From the NCBI GenBank assembly GCA_964035775.1, contig CAXIVS010000680.1, forward strand, positions 62,001-126,000: a stretch of 64,000 nucleotides of DNA, in the 5' to 3' direction. The position numbers were made by a program, and so were the translations under genes. The notes beneath the pieces are model-generated. The model was not told the origin of the DNA and searched no databases. It saw nothing but the letters and a program-made list of their open reading frames with translations. Positions 35,840 through 48,896 of this stretch are shown in pieces. The DNA comes from Osedax frankpressi. Taxonomy: Eukaryota; Annelida; Polychaeta; Sabellida; Siboglinidae. The first letter of the stretch is position 1; each line of letters opens with the position of its first letter.

Positions 35840-37740
35840 AATAGTTAAGTTAAGAGATGATATCAGTTTAATAATTAAGTTAAGAGATGATATCAGTTTA
35901 ATAGTTAAGTTAAGAGATGATATCAGTTTAATAGTTAAGTTAAGAGATGATATCAGTTTAATAATTAAGTTAAGAGGTGATATCAGTTTAATAGTTAAGT
36001 TAAGAGATGATATCAGTTTAATAGTTAAGAGATGATATCAGTTTAATTGTTAAGTTAAGAGATGATATCAGTTTAATAATTAAGTTAAGAGATGATATCA
36101 GTTTAATAGTTAAGTTAAGAGATGATATCAGTTTAATAGTTAAGTTAAGAGATGATATCAGTTTAATAGTTAAGTTAAGAGATGATATCAGTTTAATAGT
36201 TAAGATAGGAGATGATATCAGTTTAATAATTAAGTTAAGAGATGATATCAGTTTAATAGTTAAGTTAAGAGATGATATCAGTTTAATAGTTAAGTTAAGA
36301 GATGATATCAGTTTAATAGTTAAGTTAAGATGATATCAGTTTAATAGTTAAGTTAAGAGATGTTATCAGTTTAATAATTAAGTTAAGAGATGATATCAGT
36401 TTAATAGTTAAGTTAAGAGATGATATCAGTTTAATAGTTAAGTTAAGAGATGATATCAGTTTAATAGTTAAGTTAGGAGATGATATTAGTTTAATAATTA
36501 AGTTAAGAGATGATATCAGTTTAATAGTTAAGTTAAGAGATGATATCAGTTTAATAATTAAGTTAAGAGATGATATCAGTTTAATAGTTAAGTTAAGAGA
36601 TGATATCAGTTTAATAGTTAAGTTAAGAGATGATATCAGTTTAATAATTAAGTTAAGAGGTGATATCAGTTTAATAGTTAAGTTAAGAGATGATATCAGT
36701 TTAATAGTTAAGAGATGATATCAGTTTAATTGTTAAGTTAAGAGATGATATCAGTTTAATAATTAAGTTAAGAGATGATATCAGTTTAATAGTTAAGTTA
36801 AGAGATGATATCAGTTTAATAGTTAAGTTAAGAGATGATATCAGTTTAATAGTTAAGAGATGAGATGATATCAGTTTAATAGTTAAGTTAAGAGATGATA
36901 TCAGTTTAATAGTTAAGTTAAGATGATATCAGTTTAATAGTTAAGTTAAGAGATGATATCAGTTTAATAGTTTAGTTAAGAGATGATATCAGTTTAATAG
37001 TTAAGTTAAGAGATGATATCAGTTTAATAGTTAAGTTAAGAGATGATATCAGTTTAATAGTTAAGTTAAGAGATGATATCAGTTTAATAGTTAAGTTAAG
37101 AGACGATATCAGTTTAATAGTTAAGTTAAGAGATGATATCAGTTTAATAGATCAGAGATGAGATGATATCAGTTTAATAGTTAAGTTAAGAGATGATATC
37201 AGTTTAATAGTTAAGTTAAGAGATGATATCAGTTTAATAGTTAAGTTAAGAGATGATATCAGTTTAATAGTTAAGTTAAGAGATGATATCAGTTTAATAG
37301 TTAAGTTAAGAGATGATATCAGTTTAATAGTTAAGAGATGAGATGATATCAGTTTAATAGTTAAGTTAAGAGATGATATCAGTTTAATAGTTAAGTTAAG
37401 AGATGATATCAGTTTAATAGTTAAGTTAAGAGAAGATATCAGTTTAATAGTTAAGAGATGATATCAGTTTAATAGTTAAGTTAAGAGATGATATCAGTTT
37501 AATAGTTAAGTTAAGAGAAGATATCAGTTTAATAGTTAAGTTAAGATATTATATCAGTTTAATAGTTAAGTTAAGAGATGATATGAGTTTAATAGTTAAG
37601 TTAAGAGATGATATCAGTTTAATAGTTAAGTTAAGAGATGATATCAGTTTAATAGTTAAGTTAAGAGATGATATCAGTTTAATAGTTAAGTTAAGAGACG
37701 ATATCAGTTTAATAGTTAAGTTAAGAGATGATATCAGTTT
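35840..37740 (+). repeat. 1,901-bp tandem duplication, copy 1
   Basis: Markers: N near 35871, G near 35975, S25, W, N, GATAGGAG near 36205, D28 at 36327, a private TGTTATC near 36361, T, G, S25, W, N, R, D28 at 36920, F near 36971, C near 37103, Q at 37151, R, AGAAG, S25, AGAAG, TATTAT, GATATGAG (ATG at 37583) and C near 37698. The length equals 59 x 30 + 3 x 25 + 2 x 28. At the right edge the GATATGAG array runs straight into an N...N-G series, which is the duplication junction. Confidence 0.86.
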
Positions 37741-39641
37741 AATAGTTAAGTTAAGAGATGATATCAGTTTAATAATTAAGTTAAGAGATGATATCAGTTT
37801 AATAGTTAAGTTAAGAGATGATATCAGTTTAATAGTTAAGTTAAGAGATGATATCAGTTTAATAATTAAGTTAAGAGGTGATATCAGTTTAATAGTTAAG
37901 TTAAGAGATGATATCAGTTTAATAGTTAAGAGATGATATCAGTTTAATTGTTAAGTTAAGAGATGATATCAGTTTAATAATTAAGTTAAGAGATGATATC
38001 AGTTTAATAGTTAAGTTAAGAGATGATATCAGTTTAATAGTTAAGTTAAGAGATGATATCAGTTTAATAGTTAAGTTAAGAGATGATATCAGTTTAATAG
38101 TTAAGATAGGAGATGATATCAGTTTAATAATTAAGTTAAGAGATGATATCAGTTTAATAGTTAAGTTAAGAGATGATATCAGTTTAATAGTTAAGTTAAG
38201 AGATGATATCAGTTTAATAGTTAAGTTAAGATGATATCAGTTTAATAGTTAAGTTAAGAGATGATATCAGTTTAATAATTAAGTTAAGAGATGATATCAG
38301 TTTAATAGTTAAGTTAAGAGATGATATCAGTTTAATAGTTAAGTTAAGAGATGATATCAGTTTAATAGTTAAGTTAGGAGATGATATTAGTTTAATAATT
38401 AAGTTAAGAGATGATATCAGTTTAATAGTTAAGTTAAGAGATGATATCAGTTTAATAATTAAGTTAAGAGATGATATCAGTTTAATAGTTAAGTTAAGAG
38501 ATGATATCAGTTTAATAGTTAAGTTAAGAGATGATATCAGTTTAATAATTAAGTTAAGAGGTGATATCAGTTTAATAGTTAAGTTAAGAGATGATATCAG
38601 TTTAATAGTTAAGAGATGATATCAGTTTAATTGTTAAGTTAAGAGATGATATCAGTTTAATAATTAAGTTAAGAGATGATATCAGTTTAATAGTTAAGTT
38701 AAGAGATGATATCAGTTTAATAGTTAAGTTAAGAGATGATATCAGTTTAATAGTTAAGAGATGAGATGATATCAGTTTAATAGTTAAGTTAAGAGATGAT
38801 ATCAGTTTAATAGTTAAGTTAAGATGATATCAGTTTAATAGTTAAGTTAAGAGATGATATCAGTTTAATAGTTTAGTTAAGAGATGATATCAGTTTAATA
38901 GTTAAGTTAAGAGATGATATCAGTTTAATAGTTAAGTTAAGAGATGATATCAGTTTAATAGTTAAGTTAAGAGATGATATCAGTTTAATAGTTAAGTTAA
39001 GAGACGATATCAGTTTAATAGTTAAGTTAAGAGATGATATCAGTTTAATAGATCAGAGATGAGATGATATCAGTTTAATAGTTAAGTTAAGAGATGATAT
39101 CAGTTTAATAGTTAAGTTAAGAGATGATATCAGTTTAATAGTTAAGTTAAGAGATGATATCAGTTTAATAGTTAAGTTAAGAGATGATATCAGTTTAATA
39201 GTTAAGTTAAGAGATGATATCAGTTTAATAGTTAAGAGATGAGATGATATCAGTTTAATAGTTAAGTTAAGAGATGATATCAGTTTAATAGTTAAGTTAA
39301 GAGATGATATCAGTTTAATAGTTAAGTTAAGAGAAGATATCAGTTTAATAGTTAAGAGATGATATCAGTTTAATAGTTAAGTTAAGAGATGATATCAGTT
39401 TAATAGTTAAGTTAAGAGAAGATATCAGTTTAATAGTTAAGTTAAGATATTATATCAGTTTAATAGTTAAGTTAAGAGATGATATGAGTTTAATAGTTAA
39501 GTTAAGAGATGATATCAGTTTAATAGTTAAGTTAAGAGATGATATCAGTTTAATAGTTAAGTTAAGAGATGATATCAGTTTAATAGTTAAGTTAAGAGAC
39601 GATATCAGTTTAATAGTTAAGTTAAGAGATGATATCAGTTT
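37741..39641 (+). repeat. 1,901-bp tandem duplication, copy 2
   Basis: Landmarks recur at offset 1,901: G 35975 to 37876, D28 36,327 to 38,228 and 36,920 to 38,821, Q 37151 to 39052, GATATGAG ATG 37583 to 39484. The junction at about 37,740 lies inside a continuous 117-codon open frame (37583-37936) that mixes the GATATGAG array with N and G units. That ORF is therefore visibly a product of recombination between repeats. Confidence 0.86.
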
Positions 39642-40780
39642 AATAGTTAAGTTAAGAGATGATATCAGTTTAATAGTTAAGTTAAGAGACGATATCAGTT
39701 TAATAGTTAAGAGATGATATCAGTTTAATAGTTAAGTTAAGAGATGATATCAGTTTAATAGTTAAGTTAAGAGAAGATATCAGTTTAATAGTTAAGTTAA
39801 GATATGATATCAGTTTAATAGTTAAGTTAAGAGATGATATCAGTTTAATAGTTAAGTTAAGAGACGATATCAGTTTAATAGTTAAGTTAAGAGATGATAT
39901 CAGTTTAATAGTTAAGAGATGAGATGATATCAGTTTAATAGTTAAGTTAAGAGATGATATCAGTTTAATAGTTAAGTTAAGAGATGATATCAGTTTAATA
40001 GTTAAGTTAAGAGATGATATCAGTTTAATAGTTAAGTTAAGAGATGATATCAGTTTAATAGTTAAGAGATGATATCAGTTTAATTGTTAAGTTAAGAGAT
40101 GATATCAGTTTAATAGTTAAGTTAAGAGATGATATCAGTGTAATAGTTAAGTTAAGAGATGATATCAGTTTAATAGTTAAGTTAAGAGATGATATCAGTT
40201 TAATAGTTAAGTTAAGAGATGATATCAGTTTAATAGTTAAGTTAAGAGATGATATCAGTTTAATAGTTAAGTTAAGAGATGATATCAGTTTAATAGTTAA
40301 GAGATGATATCAGTTTAATTGTTAAGTTAAGAGATGATATCAGTTTAATAGTTAAGTTAAGAGATGATATCAGTTTAATAGTTAAGTTAAGAGATGATAT
40401 CAGTTTAATAGTTAAGTTAAGAGGTGATATCAGTTTAATAGTTAAGTTAAGAGATGATATCAGTTTAATTGTTAAGTTAAGAGATGATATCAGTTTAATA
40501 GTTAAGTTAAGAGATGATATCAGTTTAATAGTTAAGTTAAGAGATGATATCAGTTTAATAGTCAAGTTAAGAGATGATATCAGTTTAATAGTTAAGTTAA
40601 GAGATGATATCAGTTTAATAATTAAGTTAAGAGATGATATCAGTTTAATAGTTAAGTTAAGAGATGATATCAGTTTAATAGTTAAGTTAAGAGATGATAT
40701 CAGTTTAATAGTTAAGTTAGGAGATGATATTAGTTTAATAATTAAGTTAAGAGATGATATCAGTTTAATAGTTAAGTTAA
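39642..40780 (+). repeat. Q-cassette tail and X cassette
   Basis: C, S25 near 39714, AGAAG, TATGA, C, R near 39915, S25 near 40068, W, GTG near 40138, S25 near 40303, W, G near 40423, W, X at 40561, N and T near 40720. The S25-W-GTG-S25-W-G-W-X-N-T order is the standard X cassette arrangement of this window and aligns to 29,122-29,790. Confidence 0.8.
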
Positions 40781-41883
40781 GAGATGATATCAGATTAATA
40801 ATTAAGTTAAGAGATGATATCAGTTTAATAGTTAAGTTAAGAGATGATATCAGTTTAATAGTTAAGTTAAGAGATGATATCAGTTTAATAATTAAGTTAA
40901 GAGGTGATATCAGTTTAATAGTTAAGTTAAGAGATGATATCAGTTTAATAGTTAAGAGATGATATCAGTTTAATTGTTAAGTTAAGAGATGATATCAGTT
41001 TAATAATTAAGTTAAGAGATGATATCAGTTTAATAGTTAAGTTAAGAGATGATATCAGTTTAATAGTTAAGTTAAGAGATGATATCAGTTTAATAGTTAA
41101 GTTAAGAGATGATATCAGTTTAATAGTTAAGATAGGAGATGATATCAGTTTAATAATTAAGTTAAGAGATGATATCAGTTTAATAGTTAAGTTAAGAGAT
41201 GATATCAGTTTAATAGTTAAGTTAAGAGATGATATCAGTTTAATAGTTAAGTTAAGAGATGATATCAGTTTAATAGTTAAGTTAAGAGGTGATATCAGTT
41301 TAATAGTTAAGTTAAGAGATGATATCAGTTTAATAGTTAAGTTAAGAGATGATATCAGTTTAATAGTTAAGAGATGAGATGATATCAGTTTAATAGTTAA
41401 GTTAAGAGATGATATCAGTTTAATAGTTAAGTTAAGATGATATCAGTTTAATAGTTAAGTTAAGAGATGATATCAGTTTAATAGTTTAGTTAAGAGATGA
41501 TATCAGTTTAATAGTTAAGTTAAGAGATGATATCAGTTTAATAGTTAAGTTAAGAGATGATATCAGTTTAATAGTTAAGTTAAGAGATGATATCAGTTTA
41601 ATAGTTAAGTTAAGAGACGATATCAGTTTAATAGTTAAGTTAAGAGATGATATCAGTTTAATAGATAAGAGATGAGATGATATGTGTTTAATAGTTAAGT
41701 TAAGAGATGATATCAGTTTAATAGTTAAGTTAAGAGATGATATCAGTTTAATAGTTAAGTTAAGAGATGATATCAGTTTAATAGTTAAGTTAAGAGATGA
41801 TATCAGTTTAATAGTTAAGTTAAGAGATGATATCAGTTTAATAGTTAAGTTAAGAGATGATATCAGTTTAATAGTTAAGTTAA
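40781..41883 (+). repeat. 1,103-bp tandem duplication, copy 1
   Basis: N, N, G at 40903, S25 near 40955, W, N, GATAGGAG at 41131, N, G near 41286, R near 41372, D28 at 41434, F near 41487, C near 41617, the M monomer (ATG at 41682) and seven canonical units. The length equals 35 x 30 + 25 + 28, so it is a 37-monomer HOR. A private GATTAATAA change near 40793 is absent from copy 2. Confidence 0.87.
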
Positions 41884-42986
41884 GAGATGATATCAGTTTA
41901 ATAATTAAGTTAAGAGATGATATCAGTTTAATAGTTAAGTTAAGAGATGATATCAGTTTAATAGTTAAGTTAAGAGATGATATCAGTTTAATAATTAAGT
42001 TAAGAGGTGATATCAGTTTAATAGTTAAGTTAAGAGATGATATCAGTTTAATAGTTAAGAGATGATATCAGTTTAATTGTTAAGTTAAGAGATGATATCA
42101 GTTTAATAATTAAGTTAAGAGATGATATCAGTTTAATAGTTAAGTTAAGAGATGATATCAGTTTAATAGTTAAGTTAAGAGATGATATCAGTTTAATAGT
42201 TAAGTTAAGAGATGATATCAGTTTAATAGTTAAGATAGGAGATGATATCAGTTTAATAATTAAGTTAAAAGATGATATCAGTTTAATAGTTAAGTTAAGA
42301 GATGATATCAGTTTAATAGTTAAGTTAAGAGATGATATCAGTTTAATAGTTAAGTTAAGAGATGATATCAGTTTAATAGTTAAGTTAAGAGGTGATATCA
42401 GTTTAATAGTTAAGTTAAGAGATGATATCAGTTTAATAGTTAAGTTAAGAGATGATATCAGTTTAATAGTTAAGAGATGAGATGATATCAGTTTAATAGT
42501 TAAGTTAAGAGATGATATCAGTTTAATAGTTAAGTTAAGATGATATCACTTTAATAGTTAAGTTAAGAGATGATATCAGTTTAATAGTTTAGTTAAGAGA
42601 TGATATCAGTTTAATAGTTAAGTTAAGAGATGATATCAGTTTAATAGTTAAGTTAAGAGATGATATCAGTTTAATAGTTAAGTTAAGAGATGATATCAGT
42701 TTAATAGTTAAGTTAAGAGACGATATCAGTTTAATAGTTAAGTTAAGAGATGATATCAGTTTAATAGATAAGAGATGAGATGATATGTGTTTAATAGTTA
42801 AGTTAAGAGATGATATCAGTTTAATAGTTAAGTTAAGAGATGATATCAGTTTAATAGTTAAGTTAAGAGATGATATCAATGTAATAGTTAAGTTAAGAGA
42901 TGATATCAGTTTAATAGTTAAGTTAAGAGATGATATCAGTTTAATAGTTAAGTTAAGAGATGATATCAGTTTAATAGTTAAGTTAA
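41884..42986 (+). repeat. 1,103-bp tandem duplication, copy 2
   Basis: Markers recur at offset 1,103: G 40903 to 42006, GATAGGAG 41131 to 42234, D28 41434 to 42537, M ATG 41682 to 42785. Private changes are TTAAAAGATG near 42268, CACTTTAAT just after D28, and CAATGTAAT near 42877. The first M array is interrupted by the junction (N at 41901), so its open frame runs on into N and G units. Confidence 0.87.
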
Positions 42987-44370
42987 GAGATGATATCAGT
43001 TTAATAGTTAAGTTAAGAGATGATATCAGTTTAATAGTTAAGAGATGATATCAGTTTAATTGTTAAGTTAAGAGATGATATCAGTTTAATAGTTAAGTTA
43101 AGAGATGATATCAGTTTAATAGTTAAGTTAAGAGATGATATCAGTTTAATAGTTAAGTTAAGAGGTGATATCAGTTTAATAGTTAAGTTAAGAGATGATA
43201 TCAGTTTAATTGTTAAGTTAAGAGATGATATCAGTTTAATAGTTAAGTTAAGAGATGATATCAGTTTAATAGTTAAGTTAAGAGATGATATCAGTTTAAT
43301 AGTCAAGTTAAGAGATGATATCAGTTTAATAGTTAAGTTAAGAGATGATATCAGTTTAATAATTAAGTTAAGAGATGATATCAGTTTAATAGTTAAGTTA
43401 AGAGATGATATCAGTTTAATAGTTAAGTTAAGAGATGATATCAGTTTAATAGTTAAGTTAGGAGATGATATTAGTTTAATAATTAAGTTAAGAGATGATA
43501 TCAGTTTAATAGTTAAGTTAAGAGATGATATCAGTTTAATAATTAAGTTAAGAGATGATATCAGTTTAATAGTTAAGTTAAGAGATGATATCAGTTTAAT
43601 AGTTAAGTTAAGAGATGATATCAGTTTAATAATTAAGTTAAGAGGTGATATCAGTTTAATAGTTAAGTTAAGAGATGATATCAGTTTAATAGTTAAGAGA
43701 TGATATCAGTTTAATTGTTAAGTTAAGAGATGATATCAGTTTAATAATTAAGTTAAGAGATGATATCAGTTTAATAGTTAAGTTAAGAGATTATATCAGT
43801 TTAATAGTTAAGTTAAGAGATGATATCAGTTTAATAGTTAAGTTAAGAGATGATATCAGTTTAATAGTTAAGAGATGAGATGATATCAGTTTAATAGTTA
43901 AGTTAAGAGATGATATCAGTTTAATAGTTAAGAGATGATATCAGTTTAATTGTTAAGTTAAGAGATGATATCAGTTTAATAATTAAGTTAAGAGATGATA
44001 TCAGTTTAATAGTTAAGTTAAGAGATGATATCAGTTTAATAGTTAAGTTAAGAGATGATATCAGTTTAATAGTTAAGTTAAGAGATGATATCAGTTTAAT
44101 AGTTAAGATAGGAGATGATATCAGTTTAATAATTAAGTTAAGAGATGATATCAGTTTAATAGTTAAGTTAAGAGATGATATCAGTTTAATAGTTAAGTTA
44201 AGAGATGATATCAGTTTAATAGTTAAGTTAAGATGATATCAGTTTAATAGTTAAGTTAAGAGATGATATCAGTTTAATAATTAAGTTAAGAGATGATATC
44301 AGTTTAATAGTTAAGTTAAGAGATGATATCAGTTTAATAGTTAAGTTAAGAGATGATATCAGTTTAATAG
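42987..44370 (+). repeat. X cassette and D28 start block
   Basis: S25 near 43043, W, G, W, X at 43302, N, T near 43461, N, N, G near 43645, S25, W, N, a private GATTATATC near 43790, R near 43870, S25 near 43932, W, N, GATAGGAG near 44107, N, D28 at 44230 and N. R here is followed by S25-W-N rather than by D28, an order I see only here, so it probably marks an exchange junction. Confidence 0.78.
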
Positions 44371-47300
44371 TTAAGTTAGGAGATGATATTAGTTTAATAA
44401 TTAAGTTAAGAGATGATATCAGTTTAATAGTTAAGTTAAGAGATGATATCAGTTTAATAATTAAGTTAAGAGATGATATCAGTTTAATAGTTAAGTTAAG
44501 AGATGATATCAGTTTAATAGTTAAGTTAAGAGATGATATCAGTTTAATAATTAAGTTAAGAGGTGATATCAGTTTAATAGTTAAGTTAAGAGATGATATC
44601 AGTTTAATAGTTAAGAGATGATATCAGTTTAATTGTTAAGTTAAGAGATGATATCAGTTTAATAATTAAGTTAAGAGATGATATCAGTTTAATAGTTAAG
44701 TTAAGAGATGATATCAGTTTAATAGTTAAGTTAAGAGATGATATCAGTTTAATAGTTAAGAGATGAGATGATATCAGTTTAATAGTTAAGTTAAGAGATG
44801 ATATCAGTTTAATAGTTAAGTTAAGATGATATCAGTTTAATAGTTAAGTTAAGAGATGATATCAGTTTAATATTTTAGTTAAGAGATGATATCAGTTTAA
44901 TAGTTAAGTTAAGAGATGATATCAGTTTAATAGTTAAGTTAAGAGATGATATCAGTTTAATAGTTAAGTTAAGAGATGATATCAGTTTAATAGTTAAGTT
45001 AAGAGACGATATCAGTTTAATAGTTAAGTTAAGAGATGATATCAGTTTAATAGTTAAGTTAAGAGATGATATCAGTTTAATAGTTAAGAGATGAGATGAT
45101 ATCAGTTTAATAGTTAAGTTAAGAGATGATATCAGTTTAATAGTTAAGTTAAGAGATGATATCAGTTTAATAGTTAAGTTAAGAGATGATATCAGTTTAA
45201 TAGTTAAGTTAAGAGAAGATATCAGTTTAATAGTTAAGAGATGATATCAGTTTAATAGTTAAGTTAAGAGATGATATCAGTTTAATAGTTAAGTTAAGAG
45301 AAGATATCAGTTTAATAGTTAAGTTAAGATATTATATCAGTTTAATAGTTAAGTTAAGAGATGATATGAGTTTAATAGTTAAGTTAAGAGATGATATCAG
45401 TTTAATAGTTAAGTTAAGAGATGATATCAGTTTAATAGTTAAGTTAAGAGATGATATCAGTTTAATAGTTAAGTTAAGAGACGATATCAGTTTAATAGTT
45501 AAGTTAAGAGATGATATCAGTTTAATAGTTAAGTTAAGAGATGATATCAGTTTAATAGTTAAGTTAAGAGACGATATCAGTTTAATAGTTAAGAGATGAT
45601 ATCAGTTTAATAGTTAAGTTAAGAGATGATATCAGTTTAATAGTTAAGTTAAGAGATGATATCAGTTTAATAGTTAAGTTAAGATCTGATATCAGTTTAA
45701 TAGTTAAGTTAAGAGATGATATCAGTTTAATAGTTAAGTTAAGAGACGATATCAGTTTAATAGTTAAGTTAAGAGATGATATCAGTTTAATAGTTAAGAG
45801 ATGAGATGATATCAGTTTAATAGTTAAGTTAAGAGATGATATCAGTTTAATAGTTAAGTTAAGAGATGATATCAGTTTAATAGTTAAGTTAAGAGATGAT
45901 ATCAGTTTAATAGTTAAGTTAAGAGATGATATCAGTTTAATTGTTAAGTTAAGAGATGATATCAGTTTAATAGTTAAGTTAAGAGATGATATCAGTGTAA
46001 TAGTTAAGTTAAGAGATGATATCAGTTTAATAGTTAAGTTAAGAGATGATATCAGTTTAATAGTTAAGTTAAGAGATGATATCAGTTTAATAGTTAAGTT
46101 AAGAGATGATATCAGTTTAATAGTTAAGTTAAGAGATGATATCAGTTTAATAGTTAAAAGATGATATCAGTTTAATTGTTAAGTTAAGAGATGATATCAG
46201 TTTAATAGTTAAGTTAAGAGATGATATCAGTTTAATAGTTAAGTTAAGAGATGATATCAGTTTAATAGTTAAGTTAAGAGGTGATATCAGTTTAATAGTT
46301 AAGTTAAGAGATGATATCAGTTTAATTGTTAAGTTAAGAGATGATATCAGTTTAATAGTTAAGTTAAGAGATGATATCAGTTTAATAGTTAAGTTAAGAG
46401 ATGATATCAGTTTAATAGTCAAGTTAAGAGATGATATCAGTTTAATAGTTAAGTTAAGAGATGATATCAGTTTAATAATTAAGTTAAGAGATGATATCAG
46501 TTTAATAGTTAAGTTAAGAGATGATATCAGTTTAATAGTTAAGTTAAGAGATGATATCAGTTTAATAGTTAAGTTAGGAGATGATATTAGTTTAATAATT
46601 AAGTTAAGAGATGATATCAGTTTAATAGTTAAGTTAAGAGATGATATCAGTTTAATAATTAAGTTAAGAGATGATATCAGTTTAATAGTTAAGTTAAGAG
46701 ATGATATCAGTTTAATAGTTAAGTTAAGAGATGATATCAGTTTAATAATTAAGTTAAGAGGTGATATCAGTTTAATAGTTAAGTTAAGAGATGATATCAG
46801 TTTAATAGTTAAGAGATGATATCAGTTTAATTGTTAAGTTAAGAGATGATATCAGTTTAATAATTAAGTTAAGAGATGATATCAGTTTAATAGTTAAGTT
46901 AAGAGATGATATCAGTTTAATAGTTAAGTTAAGAGATGATATCAGTTTAATAGTTAAGTTAAGAGATGATATCAGTTTAATAGTTAAGATAGGAGATGAT
47001 ATCAGTTTAATAATTAAGTTAAGTGATGATATCAGTTTAATAGTTAAGTTAAGAGATGATATCAGTTTAATAGTTAAGTTAAGAGATGATATCAGTTTAA
47101 TAGTTAAGTTAAGAGATGATATCAGTTTAATAGTTAAGTTAAGAGGTGATATCAGTTTAATAGTTAAGTTAAGAGATGATATCAGTTTAATAGTTAAGTT
47201 AAGAGATGATATCAGTTTAATAGTTAAGAGATGAGATGATATCAGTTTAATAGTTAAGTTAAGAGATGATATCAGTTTAATAGTTAAGTTAAGATGATAT

Positions 47301-48170
47301 CAGTTTAATAGTTAAGTTAAGAGATGATATCAGTTTAATAGTTTAGTTAAGAGATGATATCAGTTTAATAGTTAAGTTAAGAGATGATATCAGTTTAATA
47401 GTTAAGTTAAGAGATGATATCAGTTTAATAGTTAAGTTAAGAGATGATATCAGTTTAATAGTTAAGTTAAGAGACGATATCAGTTTAATAGTTAAGTTAA
47501 GAGATGATATCAGTTTAATAGATAAGAGATGAGATGATATGTGTTTAATAGTTAAGTTAAGAGATGATATCAGTTTAATAGTTAAGTTAAGAGATGATAT
47601 CAGTTTAATAGTTAAGTTAAGAGATGATATCAGTTTAATAGTTAAGTTAAGAGATGATATCAGTTTAATAGTTAAGTTAAGAGATGATATCAGTTTAATA
47701 GTTAAGTTAAGAGATGATATCAGTTTAATAGTTAAGTTAAGAGATGATATCAGTTTAATAGTTAAGTTAAGAGATGATATCAGTTTAATAGTTAAGTTAA
47801 GAGATGATATCAGTTTAATAGTTAAGTTAAGAGATGATATCAGTTTAATAGTTAAGTTGAGAGATGATATCAGTTTAATAGTTAAGTTAAGAGATGATAT
47901 CAGTTTAATGTTATGAGATGAGATGATATCAGTTTAATAGTTAAGTTAAGAGATGATATCAGTTTAATAGTTAAGTTAAGAGATGATATCAGTTTAATAG
48001 TTAAGTTAAGAGATGATATCAGTTTAATAGTTAAGAGATGAGATGATATCAGTTTAATAGTTAAGTTAAGAGATGATATCAGTTTAATAGTTAAGTTAAG
48101 AGATGATATTAGTTTAATAGTTAAGTTAAGAGATGATATCAGTTTAATAGTTAAGTTAAGAGATGATATC
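44371..48170 (+). repeat. 6.2-kb-offset segmental duplication, left segment
   Basis: T near 44378, G, S25, W, N, R, D28 at 44823, TATTTTAG (an F with an extra change) near 44873, C, R, AGAAG, S25, AGAAG, TATTAT, GATATGAG (45366), a private AGATCTGAT near 45683, W, GTG, an AAAAGATG form of S25 near 46155, X at 46418, T, G, S25, GATAGGAG, a private AAGTGATG near 47022, G, R, D28, F, C, M array (47539), the 29-bp monomer at 47904 and GATATTAG near 48108. It aligns to 50.6-54.4 kb at offsets 6,222 then 6,247. Four monomers including Q are missing near 45.0 kb relative to 39.0 kb. Confidence 0.82.
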
Positions 48171-48896
48171 AGTTTAATAATTAAGTTAAGAGATGATATC
48201 AGTTTAATAGTTAAGTTAAGAGATGATATCAGTTTAATAGTTAAGTTAAGAGATGATATCAGTTTAATAGTTAAGTTAGGAGATGATATTAGTTTAATAA
48301 TTAAGTTAAGAGATGATATCAGTTTAATAGTTAAGTTAAGAGATGATATCAGTTTAATAATTAAGTTAAGAGATGATATCAGTTTAATAGTTAAGTTAAG
48401 AGATGATATCAGTTTAATAGTTAAGTTAAGAGATGATATCAGTTTAATAATTAAGTTAAGAGGTGATATCAGTTTAATAGTTAAGTTAAGAGATGATATC
48501 AGTTTAATAGTTAAGAGATGATATCAGTTTAATTGTTAAGTTAAGAGATGATATCAGTTTAATAATTAAGTTAAGAGATGATATCAGTTTAATAGTTAAG
48601 TTAGGAGATGATATTAGTTTAATAATTAAGTTAAGAGATGATATCAGTTTAATAGTTAAGTTAAGAGATGATATCAGTTTAATAATTAAGTTAAGAGATG
48701 ATATCAGTTTAATAGTTAAGTTAAGAGATGATATCAGTTTAATAGTTAAGTTAAGAGATGATATCAGTTTAATAATTAAGTTAAGAGGTGATATCAGTTT
48801 AATAGTTAAGTTAAGAGATGATATCAGTTTAATAGTTAAGAGATGATATCAGTTTAATTGTTAAGTTAAGAGATGATATCAGTTTAATAATTAAGT
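46960..48896 (+). repeat. 1,937-bp tandem duplication, copy 1
   Basis: Runs from GATAGGAG near 46987 through G, R, D28 at 47291, F, C, the M array (ATG at 47539), TTGAG at 47858, the 29-bp AATGTTATG monomer (47904), R, GATATTAG, N, T near 48277, G, S25 and a second T near 48602. The two T units are 325 bp apart (10 x 30 + 25), a local 11-monomer HOR. The length equals 61 x 30 + 2 x 25 + 28 + 29. Confidence 0.85.
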
